DNA of 64,000 nt, taken from NCBI RefSeq assembly GCF_009183415.1, contig NZ_WEHU01000015.1, positions 1 through 64,000 on the forward strand. The letters are read 5' to 3'. How positions within the stretch are numbered: the first letter of the stretch is position 1; each line of letters begins with the position of its first letter. The stretch is from Bacillus sp. B1-b2 (GTDB lineage Bacteria; Bacillota; Bacilli; Bacillales; Cytobacillaceae). The notes beneath the pieces were generated by a model that worked only from the letters and a program-made list of their open reading frames with translations, did no database searches and was not told where the DNA came from. The translations under genes were made by a program, and so were the position numbers. Positions 19,189 through 29,850 of the stretch are shown here, piece after piece.

Positions 19189-20127
19189 TTGAGTACAGGA
19201 ATAATAGGCATTGGTCGCGAGTTACCAGAAAAAATCCTAACAAATTTTGATTTAGAAAAAATGGTTGATACTAATGATGAGTGGATTCGAACAAGAACTG
19301 GTATTGAAGAACGTAGAATTGCAGATGACAATACAGAAACATCTGATATTGCTTATGCTGCTGCAAAGAAAGCTATTGCTGATGCTGGTATTACTCCAGA
19401 AGATATTGATATGATTCTAGTGGCAACAGTAACACCAGACCAAGCATTTCCCTCTGTTGCATGTATGATTCAAGAGAAATTAGGTGCTACAAAGGCTGCT
19501 GCGATGGATTTGAGTGCTGCTTGTGCAGGATTTATGTATGGTATGGTTACAGGTAAACAATTTATTGACTCAGGTGTTTACAAACATGTATTAGTGGTTG
19601 GAGTTGAAAAGCTTTCAAAAATCACTGACTGGGAAGATCGAAACACTGCTGTGTTGTTTGGTGATGGTGCAGGAGCTGTTGTATTAGGGAAGGTTTCAGA
19701 AGGGAGAGGTATTCTTTCCTTTGAACTTGGTGCAGACGGTACTGGTGGAAAGCATTTATTCTTAAATGAGCAAGACTATATTTATATGAATGGTAGAGAA
19801 GTTTTTAAATTTGCTGTTCGTCAAATGGGCGAAAGTAGTGAAAATGTATTGGCGAAAGCTGGGTTAACGAAAGAGGATGTTGATTTCTTAATTCCACATC
19901 AAGCAAATATTCGTATTATGGAAGCTTCTAGACAAAGGTTGAATTTACCTGAAGAAAAGCTTTCCAAAACAGTTCATAAGTACGGAAATACAAGTGCAGC
20001 TTCTATTCCTATTTCTTTAGTAGAAGAGTTAGAAGCAGGAAAAATTAAAGAAGATGATGTTATCGTTATGGTTGGCTTCGGTGGCGGTCTAACTTGGGGT
20101 GCCATTGCTATACGCTGGGGTAAATAA
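19189..20127 (+). CDS. fabH: 3-oxoacyl-ACP synthase III FabH
   Basis: Starts fatty acid synthesis by condensing acyl-CoA with malonyl-ACP; in Bacillus it prefers branched primers. Catalytic C112 in SAACAGF, His of IPHQAN and Asn of YGNTSAAS are all present. 312 aa. I chose TTG 19189 because AAGGGAG (19173-19179) is correctly spaced; the in-frame GTG at 19165 lies upstream of that site. fabF follows after 68 bases on the same transcript. Confidence 0.94.
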   Translation: MSTGIIGIGRELPEKILTNFDLEKMVDTNDEWIRTRTGIEERRIADDNTETSDIAYAAAKKAIADAGITPEDIDMILVATVTPDQAFPSVACMIQEKLGATKAAAMDLSAACAGFMYGMVTGKQFIDSGVYKHVLVVGVEKLSKITDWEDRNTAVLFGDGAGAVVLGKVSEGRGILSFELGADGTGGKHLFLNEQDYIYMNGREVFKFAVRQMGESSENVLAKAGLTKEDVDFLIPHQANIRIMEASRQRLNLPEEKLSKTVHKYGNTSAASIPISLVEELEAGKIKEDDVIVMVGFGGGLTWGAIAIRWGK

Positions 20128-20195
20128 GAAGTCTTTTAATAGCTCAAAAGAGATAATCACAAACTAGATACTAAAGAGAAAAGGAGAATAAATCA

Positions 20196-21437
20196 ATGAG
20201 TACGAAGAAGAGAGTAGTTGTTACTGGAATTGGTGCTGTAACACCATTAGGTAATGATGCATCAACAACTTGGGAAAATATCGTTGCTGGAAAGTCTGGA
20301 ATTGGACCATTAACAAGAGTAAATGCAGACGAATATCCAGCTAAAGTAGCAGCAGAATTGAAAGATTTTAATGCGGAAGATTATATGGAGAAAAAAGAAG
20401 CGAGAAAAATGGATCGCTTTACTCAATATGCTCTAGTAGCTTCACAAATGGCAGTAAAAGATGCTGAATTAGAAATAACAGATGCTAATGCTCCTCGCGT
20501 TGGTGTTTGGATTGGTTCTGGAATAGGTGGAATGGAGACATTTGAAAATCAATATGAAATGTTCCAAAAAAGAGGCTATAAGCGTGTAAGTCCTTTCTTT
20601 GTACCGATGTTAATACCAGATATGGCGTCTGGACAAGTTTCCATCTCGCTAGGGGCAAAAGGAGTCAACTCTTGTACGGTTACAGCATGTGCAACTGGTA
20701 CTAACTCTATTGGAGATGCATTTAAAGTCATTCAACGTGGTGATGCAGATGCTATGATTACTGGTGGAGCAGAAGCGCCTATCACAAAAATGTCTGTAGC
20801 AGGATTTTGTGCTAACACGGCATTATCCTTTAATCCAGATCCAAATACAGCAAGTAGACCGTTTGATGCTAATAGAGATGGTTTTGTAATTGGGGAAGGT
20901 GCAGGAATTGTTGTCCTAGAAGAGCTTGAGCATGCTCTAGCAAGAGGAGCAAAAATCTATGCTGAAATAGTTGGCTATGGTTCAACAGGAGATGCTTATC
21001 ATATAACATCACCTGCTCCAGGAGGAGAAGGTGGAGCGAGAGCAATGAAAATGGCAATCGATGATGCTGGTTTAACTCCAGAAGATATTTCATACATTAA
21101 TGCACATGGGACAAGTACTGCATATAATGATAAATTTGAAACAATGGCAGTAAAAGAAGTTTTCGGTGAGCATGCATACAAAGTACCAATGAGTTCTACA
21201 AAGTCTATGACTGGTCATTTACTTGGAGCTGCAGGTGGAATTGAGGCAATCTTTAGTGTGTTAGCTATAAGAGATAGTGTCCTACCACCAACTATTAACT
21301 TTGAAACAGCTGATCCTGATTGTGATTTAGACTATGTAGTAAATACCCATAGAAAACAAGAAGTTAATGTGGCTATGAGTAACTCATTAGGCTTCGGCGG
21401 ACACAATGCAACGATTGTGTTTAAAAAGTATCAATAA
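20196..21437 (+). CDS. fabF: 3-oxoacyl-ACP synthase II FabF
   Basis: Condensing enzyme that elongates acyl-ACP by two carbons per cycle. Catalytic C165 in TACATGT, first His in [11 protein letters not shown] and second His in [10 protein letters not shown]. 413 aa, full length. ATG after AAAGGAG. It is the second gene of the FapR-type fabHF operon. Confidence 0.96.
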   Translation: MSTKKRVVVTGIGAVTPLGNDASTTWENIVAGKSGIGPLTRVNADEYPAKVAAELKDFNAEDYMEKKEARKMDRFTQYALVASQMAVKDAELEITDANAPRVGVWIGSGIGGMETFENQYEMFQKRGYKRVSPFFVPMLIPDMASGQVSISLGAKGVNSCTVTACATGTNSIGDAFKVIQRGDADAMITGGAEAPITKMSVAGFCANTALSFNPDPNTASRPFDANRDGFVIGEGAGIVVLEELEHALARGAKIYAEIVGYGSTGDAYHITSPAPGGEGGARAMKMAIDDAGLTPEDISYINAHGTSTAYNDKFETMAVKEVFGEHAYKVPMSSTKSMTGHLLGAAGGIEAIFSVLAIRDSVLPPTINFETADPDCDLDYVVNTHRKQEVNVAMSNSLGFGGHNATIVFKKYQ

Positions 21438-21446
21438 TAACTAAAC

Positions 21447-21495
21447 AAGCTAGTGGCAACTTTTCTAAATCAGATTTGTTGCCACTAGCTTTTTA
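21447..21495 (+). terminator. fabHF terminator
   Basis: AAGCTAGTGGCAAC pairs perfectly with GTTGCCACTAGCTT (14 bp), followed by TTTTAT. Confidence 0.93.
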
Positions 21496-21496
21496 T

Positions 21497-21511
21497 TTAT
21501 AATTATTATAA
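21497..21511 (+). promoter_or_regulatory. Perfect Per box
   Basis: TTATAATTATTATAA is identical to the PerR operator consensus TTATAATNATTATAA. It lies 7 bases upstream of the -35 of the Fur-family gene, so autoregulation or control by another PerR is likely. Confidence 0.85.
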
Positions 21512-21518
21512 ATTGATA

Positions 21519-21546
21519 TTGACTATCATCATAAAGTTGATATAAT
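21519..21546 (+). promoter_or_regulatory. Promoter of the PerR-like gene
   Basis: TTGACT at 21519-21524 and TATAAT at 21541-21546, spacing 16. The start would fall near 21553, giving a leader of about 80 bases. Confidence 0.65.
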
Positions 21547-21634
21547 TAAATTTATATAATAGGTGTTAAACAAAGAGAATCAAGAGTCAAGCATGGGCTT
21601 TCTTTATGGAAAATATGTAGAAAGGACGAATTCT

Positions 21635-22057
21635 ATGCTTAGTATAGAAAAGGCAAAACACCTTTTAAAAGAACAAAATATACGTCTTACACCACAACGA
21701 CTAGAATTAATGAACATACTTTCTCAAGAAAACAAACATTGGACAGTAGATGAAATATATAAGTTACTAAATGAGAAAATGCCTTCTGTAAGTATTACAA
21801 CTGTTTATAATAACATTCATTTATTTGCTGAACTGAATTTAGTAAAAGAAATTCAATTTGGTGAAGGGCTTAGCAAATATGAATGGAAAAAATCCGACCA
21901 TTATCATATCGTATGTAGTGAATGTCAAGAAATCGTTGATATTTGGTATCCAACATTAAAGGAGGTCGAGGTATTTGCAAAATCTATCTCTAAATTCAAT
22001 ATCACATCCCATAACCTCCAATTCTATGGAATTTGTGAACACTGTCAAAGCGAATAG
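21635..22057 (+). CDS. PerR-like Fur family regulator
   Basis: 140-aa metal-dependent repressor. Winged helix with the recognition region SITTVYNNI (53-61). Structural zinc cysteines C94, C97, C134 and C137 are intact. By alignment with B. subtilis PerR the metal ligands are H35, E83, H89, H91 and D102: Glu replaces the usual Asp85. Start at 21635 with AAAGGA at 21621-21626; the longer in-frame GTG at 21563 has no ribosome binding site. The Per box upstream suggests a peroxide-sensing role, but the Asp-to-Glu change leaves the sensed signal open (PerR paralogue or a Fur/Zur-like sensor). Confidence 0.82.
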   Translation: MLSIEKAKHLLKEQNIRLTPQRLELMNILSQENKHWTVDEIYKLLNEKMPSVSITTVYNNIHLFAELNLVKEIQFGEGLSKYEWKKSDHYHIVCSECQEIVDIWYPTLKEVEVFAKSISKFNITSHNLQFYGICEHCQSE

Positions 22058-22169
22058 AATAACTGAACCTAGCATTTGTCTAGAATGTAAGCAACCAATT
22101 AAAAAATTAAAACATTCCATTATTTGTGGATGTGGCAGCCGTTTAAGACATGATGCAATGAAAAGATAA
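22035..22169 (+). CDS. Possible small zinc-ribbon protein overlapping the PerR-like gene
   Basis: A 44-codon reading frame from GTG 22035 overlaps the regulator's last 23 bases and continues with CLECKQPIKKLKHSIICGC, a C-x2-C-x11-C-x-C pattern that could bind zinc. It is basic at the C terminus. The start is weak, with no good ribosome binding site, so it would depend on coupling to the upstream stop. It may be real or a chance extension. Confidence 0.32.
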   Translation: MNTVKANRITEPSICLECKQPIKKLKHSIICGCGSRLRHDAMKR

Positions 22170-22212
22170 ATGATAAATCATAGATTACGCCTAATATATA
22201 TTTAGTTACTTC

Positions 22213-22399
22213 TCCGAATAAGGGTTGTTTTCCGTTACAGGGGGTTCGCTTTTTCGTGGGGCTCGGAGCTTGAGAAACGGTCTGCCATTGTCATGCTGGG
22301 TCTCATCTGTTTCGCAAATCCCAAAGGAGTCTCCCCCTTCCACTTCAAACAACTGCGTAGAAAAATAAAGTTTTTCTAAATTAATTTTTTAACAAGCTG
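22213..22399. repeat. Dispersed intergenic repeat, copy 1
   Basis: Shares with the other copies the 5' block GTTACAGG-GGTTCGCTTT-CGTGGGGCTCG (about 22234-22265) and the 3' block GGAGTCTC-CCCCTTCCA (22326-22342), followed by a T/A-rich stretch ending ACAAGCTG. The central hairpin is degraded here. A terminator stem begins two bases after the right end. No protein is encoded. Confidence 0.8.
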
Positions 22400-22400
22400 A

Positions 22401-22426
22401 AACCCATTTAATGATGGGTTTTTTTA
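22401..22426 (+). terminator. Terminator at the right end of repeat copy 1
   Basis: AACCCAT (22401-22407) pairs with ATGGGTT (22414-22420), then a run of T. Confidence 0.85.
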
Positions 22427-22505
22427 TTTGAAAAAATGGAACCAAACTAAAAGAGTAACCATATAATGTCTATACAATACATCTATACAAAAAGGGGACA
22501 TTCTT

Positions 22506-23264
22506 GTGGGGGTTGTTGATACGGAAAAATGGTTAGATGAACACTTCTCTGATCCAGTTACTATTTGTCATAACTTCAAAAAAGATTTTGATGATGATAA
22601 ACCGCAAAATATTTATCAATATTTATCTAGTTTTGGTATGTATAAGCCCACAAGAAGAACAAAATTAATCTATGAGCAGCTAAAAGCGGGTAAAATATGG
22701 GGGAAAATAGATCGCCTTTTCAATAAATATAAAAAGAGGTGGAATGGTCCAGATATTCCTGTTTATATATTTCCCTTTCAAGCTTCATGGGGAGAGAAGG
22801 AGAATAAATCAGGTGTATCATTTCCGAATCAGCTCTTTCTTTTTATAGGAGACATAAAGGATGATAAAGAGCTAGAAGCATTATTTATACATGAATATCA
22901 TCATGTATGTAGAATCCATGCTCAAAAGAAAAGCATAGAAGAATATACGTTGTTAGATTCCATTATAATGGAAGGGCTAGCGGAATTAGCTGTAAGAGAG
23001 AATTGTGGAGAAACCTATAATGCAACATGGTGTCATTTATATGAACCAGAAGAAATGAAGAAATATTGGGAAGAGAAAGTAAAGGAACATATGAATATAA
23101 AAAAAACAGAAAAGAAGCATGACGAATTATTATATGGTTTTGCTCGGAATCCAAGTATGATTGGATATTGCATAGGATATTATTTAGTAACTACTTTTCA
23201 TGCAAAGAGAAAGTTATCAGAACAACAGTATTTCACTGTGAAAAGTAATTATTTTGTTTCTTAG
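22506..23264 (+). CDS. yjaZ: YjaZ-like DUF2268 putative zinc protease
   Basis: 252 aa, DUF2268 family. HEYHH at 129-133 gives the HExxH zinc motif and EGLAE at 156-160 may supply the third ligand, as in gluzincins. No signal peptide, so an intracellular metalloprotease is likely though substrates are unknown. GTG start after AAAAGGGGAC. It occupies the yjaZ position after fabF; the PerR-like gene and a repeat copy have come between. Confidence 0.84.
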   Translation: MGVVDTEKWLDEHFSDPVTICHNFKKDFDDDKPQNIYQYLSSFGMYKPTRRTKLIYEQLKAGKIWGKIDRLFNKYKKRWNGPDIPVYIFPFQASWGEKENKSGVSFPNQLFLFIGDIKDDKELEALFIHEYHHVCRIHAQKKSIEEYTLLDSIIMEGLAELAVRENCGETYNATWCHLYEPEEMKKYWEEKVKEHMNIKKTEKKHDELLYGFARNPSMIGYCIGYYLVTTFHAKRKLSEQQYFTVKSNYFVS

Positions 23265-23265
23265 T

Positions 23266-23301
23266 TGACTAGCTAAGGGAAGTCTAGTTAGTCCTTTTTC
23301 T
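23266..23301 (+). terminator. Terminator after yjaZ
   Basis: GACTAGCT pairs with AGTTAGTC with a wobble, followed by CTTTTTC. Confidence 0.7.
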
Positions 23302-23481
23302 TTCCTATATAAGTCATTTGTTAGAAAGTTTGTACATATGATAGAACTATCAATGATTTATAGAAGGGCAATGTACAAGTTGGTTTAGGGCATATCAAAA
23401 ATAACCTGCTAAAATAGGAATAAATTAACTACTACTTGCCCATACTGATTGACAAACAGAAATTGAAGTGAGGGATAAAAT

Positions 23482-24225
23482 ATGCAGTATCTTCATGATG
23501 TTTGGGTAAATTGGTTTGAAGGAGAAGAAAACGGCTATAATGTTTGTCACTTTCATGAATGGAGAAAAGACGATGGAGTAGAGTTATTGGACCAGGTTCC
23601 ACTTCTGAAAGTAGACTCTTGTCTTTATAATTACATAGAAAATGATTTAGCAGAATTGCCAAGACAATTATTAGAAGAGATTTTTCAAAAAGCATATCTT
23701 CGTAAAAATCATGAAAGAGTTCAATTAGATTATTGTTTTGTAGTTTCAGATGGAGTAGGTATATTAGTAGTTGATACAATAGGATATTCTGTTCCGATAC
23801 GAAAAAGTCGCATGATTCCAAGACAAGAACAATTAGCCTATGAATTATTAGAAAATCAAGAAACCATTCATTATTACTTTAAAGGAAACGATGAGAAGGA
23901 ATTTCATATTTTATCTCCAGAACCATATGTAATGAATGGATTGACCAGAAAAGAAAGACAGCTAAAGCAATTATTGTTTATGGCTCTTGATCAATTAAAC
24001 TCGTCGGAAAACGTTGCGGAAGTGCGTTATTGGTATACAGAGTGGAGTCCTGAGCGGTACTTTGAAATTCAACATCTAAACTTTGAACATGTTTGGAATG
24101 AGCTTTACGAAAGTACCAAATATGGATGGTCAAGCAAGCATGAGAAATTCTGTGAAAATATTATTAAAGGGCAGCCATTTTTTGAAAAGCTATGGGAAAT
24201 GGAGCATGGCCCAAAGGTCAATTAA
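23482..24225 (+). CDS. yjbA: UPF0736 family protein YjbA
   Basis: 247-aa cytoplasmic protein of the Bacillus UPF0736 family; function unknown. Begins [20 protein letters not shown] as in YjbA, acidic overall, with many aromatic residues. ATG is preceded by AAGTGAGGGAT. In B. subtilis yjbA sits just upstream of trpS; here a ROK kinase lies between them. Confidence 0.86.
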   Translation: MQYLHDVWVNWFEGEENGYNVCHFHEWRKDDGVELLDQVPLLKVDSCLYNYIENDLAELPRQLLEEIFQKAYLRKNHERVQLDYCFVVSDGVGILVVDTIGYSVPIRKSRMIPRQEQLAYELLENQETIHYYFKGNDEKEFHILSPEPYVMNGLTRKERQLKQLLFMALDQLNSSENVAEVRYWYTEWSPERYFEIQHLNFEHVWNELYESTKYGWSSKHEKFCENIIKGQPFFEKLWEMEHGPKVN

Positions 24226-24240
24226 CGTAATCCGTATAGT

Positions 24241-24290
24241 AAGAGGGTACTCTAAGATTTGCAAATCTTTAGAGTACCCTCTTTATATTT
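24241..24290 (+). terminator. yjbA terminator
   Basis: A near-perfect 20-bp stem, AAGAGGGTACTCT-AAGATTT with its complement to 24282, loop GC, then TTTATATTT. Confidence 0.92.
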
Positions 24291-24458
24291 GGGATGAGGA
24301 AAATATATGATTCTCTATTTTTGCTTAGTTCTAAGTTTGAACAAGTTATAACAGCATGAGATAATGAAATAGGGATTTTTTAGCAATTTTTTTAAAGAGA
24401 AATAGAAAGTTGTGGCGGTTAATCATTCAGTTGAAGCAGTTAATTAGGAGGAGAAGCC

Positions 24459-25367
24459 ATGCAAAGATATTATTTAACACTGGATATTGGAGGTACTTAT
24501 ATTAAATATGCTTCTATAAATTCAGAAGGGAATATTGGGGAAAAGGGAAAAGTAGAAACACCAAAAAGTCTTGATGAATTGTTTCTGCTTATTGATGAGA
24601 TATGGGCTACATATAAAGATAAGGTTAATGGAATAGCGATTAGTTGCCCAGGTCGTGTTGATACAAATACGGGTACTGTATATAAAGGTGGGGCACTTCC
24701 ATATTTAGATGGCACTTCTTTTAAAAAAATTCTTGAGGATAAGTATAATATGCCTTGTGCAGTATGTAATGATGGAAAAGCTGCTGCCTTAGCTGAGCTG
24801 TGGTTAGGTCATTTACAATCAATTGAAAATGGAGCTGCAATAGTTTTAGGAACAGGTGTTGGCGGAGGTATAATAGTAAATGGAAGAATTATTCAAGGGG
24901 ATCATTATCAAGCAGGAGAATTAAGTTTTCTTTTGCGTTCTCCCGAAAGTACTAACACAGATAATTTTATTGGTTTTAGTGGCTCTGCAGTCAACTTTAT
25001 TCGGAAATCTAGTCAACTTTTAGAACTGGATAAATTGGATGACGGAATAGCTGTTTTTGAAGCAATTAATGAAGGAAATCATGAAGAATTGATAGAGAAC
25101 TTTACTATCTATTGTAGAGAAATAGTTTTTATCATTCATAATTTACAAGCAATTCTTGATATATCAAAGGTAGTGATCGGAGGTGGAGTTAGTGCGCAAC
25201 CCATCTTAATCAAGGGTATTCGCGAGCAATATAACCTTTTAAGAAGAAATTCCAAGTTGATAGATCAAACATTTGAGGCAGTGGAGATCGAAGTATGTAA
25301 ATTTGGAAGTGAAGCCAATTTATTAGGAGCACTTTATCAATTATTAGTACAGCTTAAAATAAAGTGA
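24459..25367 (+). CDS. ROK family sugar kinase (BglK-like)
   Basis: 302 aa. ATP-binding DIGGTYIKYA at the N terminus, NDGKAAALAELWLG, and LGTGVGGGIIVNGRII as the ROK signature. The cysteine-rich zinc motif (CxCGxxGC) found in glucokinases and NagC is missing: after AGELSFLL the sequence runs straight to the C-terminal lobe. That pattern fits ROK beta-glucoside kinases. The substrate cannot be decided. ATG after AGGAGGAG. It has no sugar-transport neighbours and may stand alone. Confidence 0.82.
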   Translation: MQRYYLTLDIGGTYIKYASINSEGNIGEKGKVETPKSLDELFLLIDEIWATYKDKVNGIAISCPGRVDTNTGTVYKGGALPYLDGTSFKKILEDKYNMPCAVCNDGKAAALAELWLGHLQSIENGAAIVLGTGVGGGIIVNGRIIQGDHYQAGELSFLLRSPESTNTDNFIGFSGSAVNFIRKSSQLLELDKLDDGIAVFEAINEGNHEELIENFTIYCREIVFIIHNLQAILDISKVVIGGGVSAQPILIKGIREQYNLLRRNSKLIDQTFEAVEIEVCKFGSEANLLGALYQLLVQLKIK

Positions 25368-25430
25368 CAGGAGAATATTGAGCGGATGATTTAATGGGTG
25401 AATACAAAGTATCCACCCATTAAATCATTC

Positions 25431-27029
<1,599 letters not shown>

Positions 27030-27605
27030 GTGCACTGGTATGAAAAATTAAAAGACTATTTTCCGATTGAAGAGATGAAATCCAAAGAACACATGGAATC
27101 CTTACTAGAGGATTATCCTGAACTATACCATAAGGATGAAGGGCATAATCATGTTATGATGTATGTGGAAGCAGAAGATTTTGTATTTATTGATTACTTA
27201 TATGTTTCCAACGAATCAAGGGGACAAGGTTTAGGTCATCAATTATTAGAGAAATTAAAAAGAAAGAACAAGCCAATAATATTAGAAGTTGAGCCAGTTC
27301 AATATAAAGATAGTGATACGAAGAAAAGGTTGAAATTCTACCGAAGAGAAGGATTTCAACACGCTAAGTCTATTGGATATAGTCGCCGTTCATTAGCAAC
27401 GAAACAAGTAAATAGCCTTGAAATATTATATTGGGCACCAAATGAGGAAGGTGAAGAGCTCGTTTATGAAGCTCTAGTTAAGACCTATAATAAAATTCAT
27501 ACTTATAAAGATGTCGATTTCTATGGCGAATCATACGAACCAGTAGATAAGGTCGTACAATTAAATGACCAAGAAAATGTAAGAAATATCTTTGATGAAC
27601 TTTGA
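27030..27605 (+). CDS. yjbC: YjbC GNAT acetyltransferase
   Basis: 191-aa GNAT-fold acetyltransferase; the acetyl-CoA loop is RGQGLGHQLLEKL. I start it at GTG 27030 (MHWYEKLKDYFP), because GGAGG at 27019-27023 is correctly spaced and B. subtilis YjbC begins MNWYEKL. Known in B. subtilis as a gene next to spx; its substrate is unknown. Downstream lies the long spx promoter region. Confidence 0.86.
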   Translation: MHWYEKLKDYFPIEEMKSKEHMESLLEDYPELYHKDEGHNHVMMYVEAEDFVFIDYLYVSNESRGQGLGHQLLEKLKRKNKPIILEVEPVQYKDSDTKKRLKFYRREGFQHAKSIGYSRRSLATKQVNSLEILYWAPNEEGEELVYEALVKTYNKIHTYKDVDFYGESYEPVDKVVQLNDQENVRNIFDEL

Positions 27606-28097
27606 CCTTTATGAAAGCCGAAAGCTTGTTCTCATCAGTATTTTCATTAAAGAATTCTTAATTGAGAATAGGACATAGGTTTAGGATCATTCTATTGTGG
27701 GTATTAAAAAAAATATAGAAAATTATCGAAATATGAAGATAGCTATTTTAGCAGAAATGATAAAAAAATGAAACCTTTTTTCAATTGATACGTCTATATT
27801 ATTAAGTAATAAAAAATAAGAGAAAAAACGACTTAATTGCATGTTTTTCTATAGTGAAGGAGGATTGGTTGAAGGCGTAAGTTTGTAAAATAATTGATAA
27901 AAAACATATAATTAATCTTATTATGTATAAATGTAAAAAGGTATACCAAATACAATAAATTTAGTGTATAATAATTAATATAAATTACTTGATTGAATTA
28001 ATTACAATGTAAGAATCTAATAGTATCTCAAGTATTTATAATCATTAGTAATTGTAGTTAAATACATGTCTAAATAAAGGGAGCGTGAATTTGTAAA
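27606..28097 (+). other. spx upstream region
   Basis: 492 bases without a gene, very AT-rich. TATAAT at 27967-27972 is the best -10, with no clear -35. In B. subtilis spx has several promoters with stress repressors; I cannot assign an operator here with confidence. The spx ribosome binding site AGGGAGCG lies close to the start. Confidence 0.4.
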
Positions 28098-28493
28098 ATG
28101 GTAACATTATACACTTCACCAAGTTGTACATCCTGCAGAAAAGCAAAAGCATGGTTAGAGGAACATGAAATTGCATATAAAGAGAGAAATATTTTCTCAG
28201 AGCCACTTTCTATCGAAGAAATTAAAGAAATTCTTCGAATGACAGAAGATGGTACAGATGAAATTATCTCAACGAGAAGTAAGACGTTTCAAAAATTAAA
28301 TGTTAATTTAGAAACAATGCCTCTACAAGATTTATTTGGCATTATTCAAAATAATCCAGGACTCCTAAGACGTCCGATTATCATTGATGAGAAACGACTT
28401 CAAGTTGGTTATAACGAAGATGAGATTCGTCGTTTCTTACCTAGGAAGGTTCGTACTTTCCAACTAAGAGAAGCTCAACGTTTAGTAAACTAA
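28098..28493 (+). CDS. spxA: Transcriptional regulator Spx
   Basis: 131-aa ArsC-fold protein that binds the RNA polymerase alpha subunit and redirects transcription during thiol stress. The redox switch C10-x-x-C13 (CTSC) is intact, and the C terminus ends RLVN, near the family consensus that ClpXP recognises. The same window carries its proteolytic adaptor spxH (35373), so control of Spx level is probably preserved. Confidence 0.95.
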   Translation: MVTLYTSPSCTSCRKAKAWLEEHEIAYKERNIFSEPLSIEEIKEILRMTEDGTDEIISTRSKTFQKLNVNLETMPLQDLFGIIQNNPGLLRRPIIIDEKRLQVGYNEDEIRRFLPRKVRTFQLREAQRLVN

Positions 28494-28506
28494 TACTTAA
28501 TAATAA

Positions 28507-28566
28507 AAAAGATCTGACTAAACCAACCCAAAACTTGTTTGGAAGAGTTTTAGTCAGGTCTTTTCT
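28507..28566 (+). terminator. spx terminator
   Basis: AAAAGATCTGACTAAA pairs with TTTAGTCAGGTCTTTT (one wobble), loop about 28 bases, then TTTTCTT. Confidence 0.88.
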
Positions 28567-28999
28567 TATATATGGTGTAAAATAGATAAGCATAGCAGGG
28601 ATTGCGTAAGATTGTTTGAAATAATTTCTAAGAGGTAATACTACTAAATATTACTTTAATCGAATATGGTATTATAAAGAGAAAATAGCCTTGTCCTTCC
28701 TTTACCTTGCTACCTATTGAATAGGGGTTAGAAGCACTTTAAAGTACTAAGGAATCTATGCTTTATTATTACTTTTACAAAAGGGTATGAAAACACCCTA
28801 TATTTTGTATAGGCATATAATGGTTTTTTCTTTTCCCAGTATCTTTTAATTCCATTTATGCCACTTTTGTCATAAAATATAAAGTACAAGGTACAATATC
28901 AGGAAAAGTAAAATTTTTGCTCATTATTTTATCATTTAAAACAAATCTGTATGGGGGTCTTTTGTCCCTTCCATCATAGCTTGAAGGGAGTGTAAGAGT
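28567..28999 (+). other. mecA upstream region
   Basis: 433 bases without a gene. TTGTCA (28867-28872) and TACAAT (28892-28897) could be a promoter but the spacing is 19. A hairpin with arms around CCTAT/ATAGG lies near 28797-28815. Confidence 0.4.
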
Positions 29000-29659
29000 A
29001 TGGAAATTGAAAGAATTAATGATCATACAGTAAAGTTTTATATTTCATATATGGATATAGAAGAACGTGGATTCAAACGCGAAGAGATTTGGTATAATCG
29101 CGAACGTAGTGAAGAATTGTTTTGGGAAATGATGGATGAAGTTCACCAGGAAGAAGACTTTATGTTAGACGGACCTTTGTGGATTCAAGTTCAAGCCCTA
29201 GAAAAAGGACTGGAAATATTAGTTACGAGAGCTCAATTGTCTAAAGATGGACAAAAATTCGAGATCTCTATTCCAGAAGATAAGTTAAAAGATCTTCCGC
29301 TAGATGATAGGCTAGAAGACTTAATGGATCAACACTTTACCATTAAAGATGGTGAGGAAGAATTTGATGAAAGCTTAGAGTTCGTTTTAACCTTTAAAGA
29401 CTTTGAGGATATTATCTCATTATCTAAGTTACATGGTTTAGAAGATGTTGATACAAAGCTATATAGCTATCAAAACAAGTATTATTTATTTGTTCAATTC
29501 TTAGACGAAGAAATCCCTGAAGAGGAAGTAGAAAATGCATTAAGTATCCTTTTAGAATATGGTCAAGAAGCTCAAGTTACTATACATGTTCTAGAGGAGT
29601 ACGGAAATCTCATTATTCAGGATGAAGTCTTTATGGCATTAAGAAAGTACTTTCAATAA
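29000..29659 (+). CDS. mecA: Adapter protein MecA
   Basis: 219 aa. MecA delivers ComK and other substrates to ClpCP and promotes ClpC assembly. The N-terminal substrate-binding domain (about 1-80; MEIERINDHTVKFYISYMD) and the C-terminal ClpC-binding domain (about 110-219) are joined by an acidic linker. ATG after GAAGGGAGTG. Next to spx as in B. subtilis. Confidence 0.95.
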   Translation: MEIERINDHTVKFYISYMDIEERGFKREEIWYNRERSEELFWEMMDEVHQEEDFMLDGPLWIQVQALEKGLEILVTRAQLSKDGQKFEISIPEDKLKDLPLDDRLEDLMDQHFTIKDGEEEFDESLEFVLTFKDFEDIISLSKLHGLEDVDTKLYSYQNKYYLFVQFLDEEIPEEEVENALSILLEYGQEAQVTIHVLEEYGNLIIQDEVFMALRKYFQ

Positions 29660-29717
29660 GAAGTAACATCATGATCATTATTGGCTCTATTTTACAAGTA
29701 AATAATTCCTTCAGCTG

Positions 29718-29757
29718 AAACTCTACAATCGTATGAAAATTCATTGTAGAGTTTTTT
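29718..29757 (+). terminator. mecA terminator
   Basis: AAACTCTACAAT pairs with ATTGTAGAGTTT, then TTTTT. Confidence 0.9.
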
Positions 29758-29850
29758 CATTCTCTATAATAGCATGCTTATTTTATGGACTGGTGGGTAA
29801 ATATATAATATCTGATATATAAAGAAGAACTAGGAATGGGAGAATGAAGT

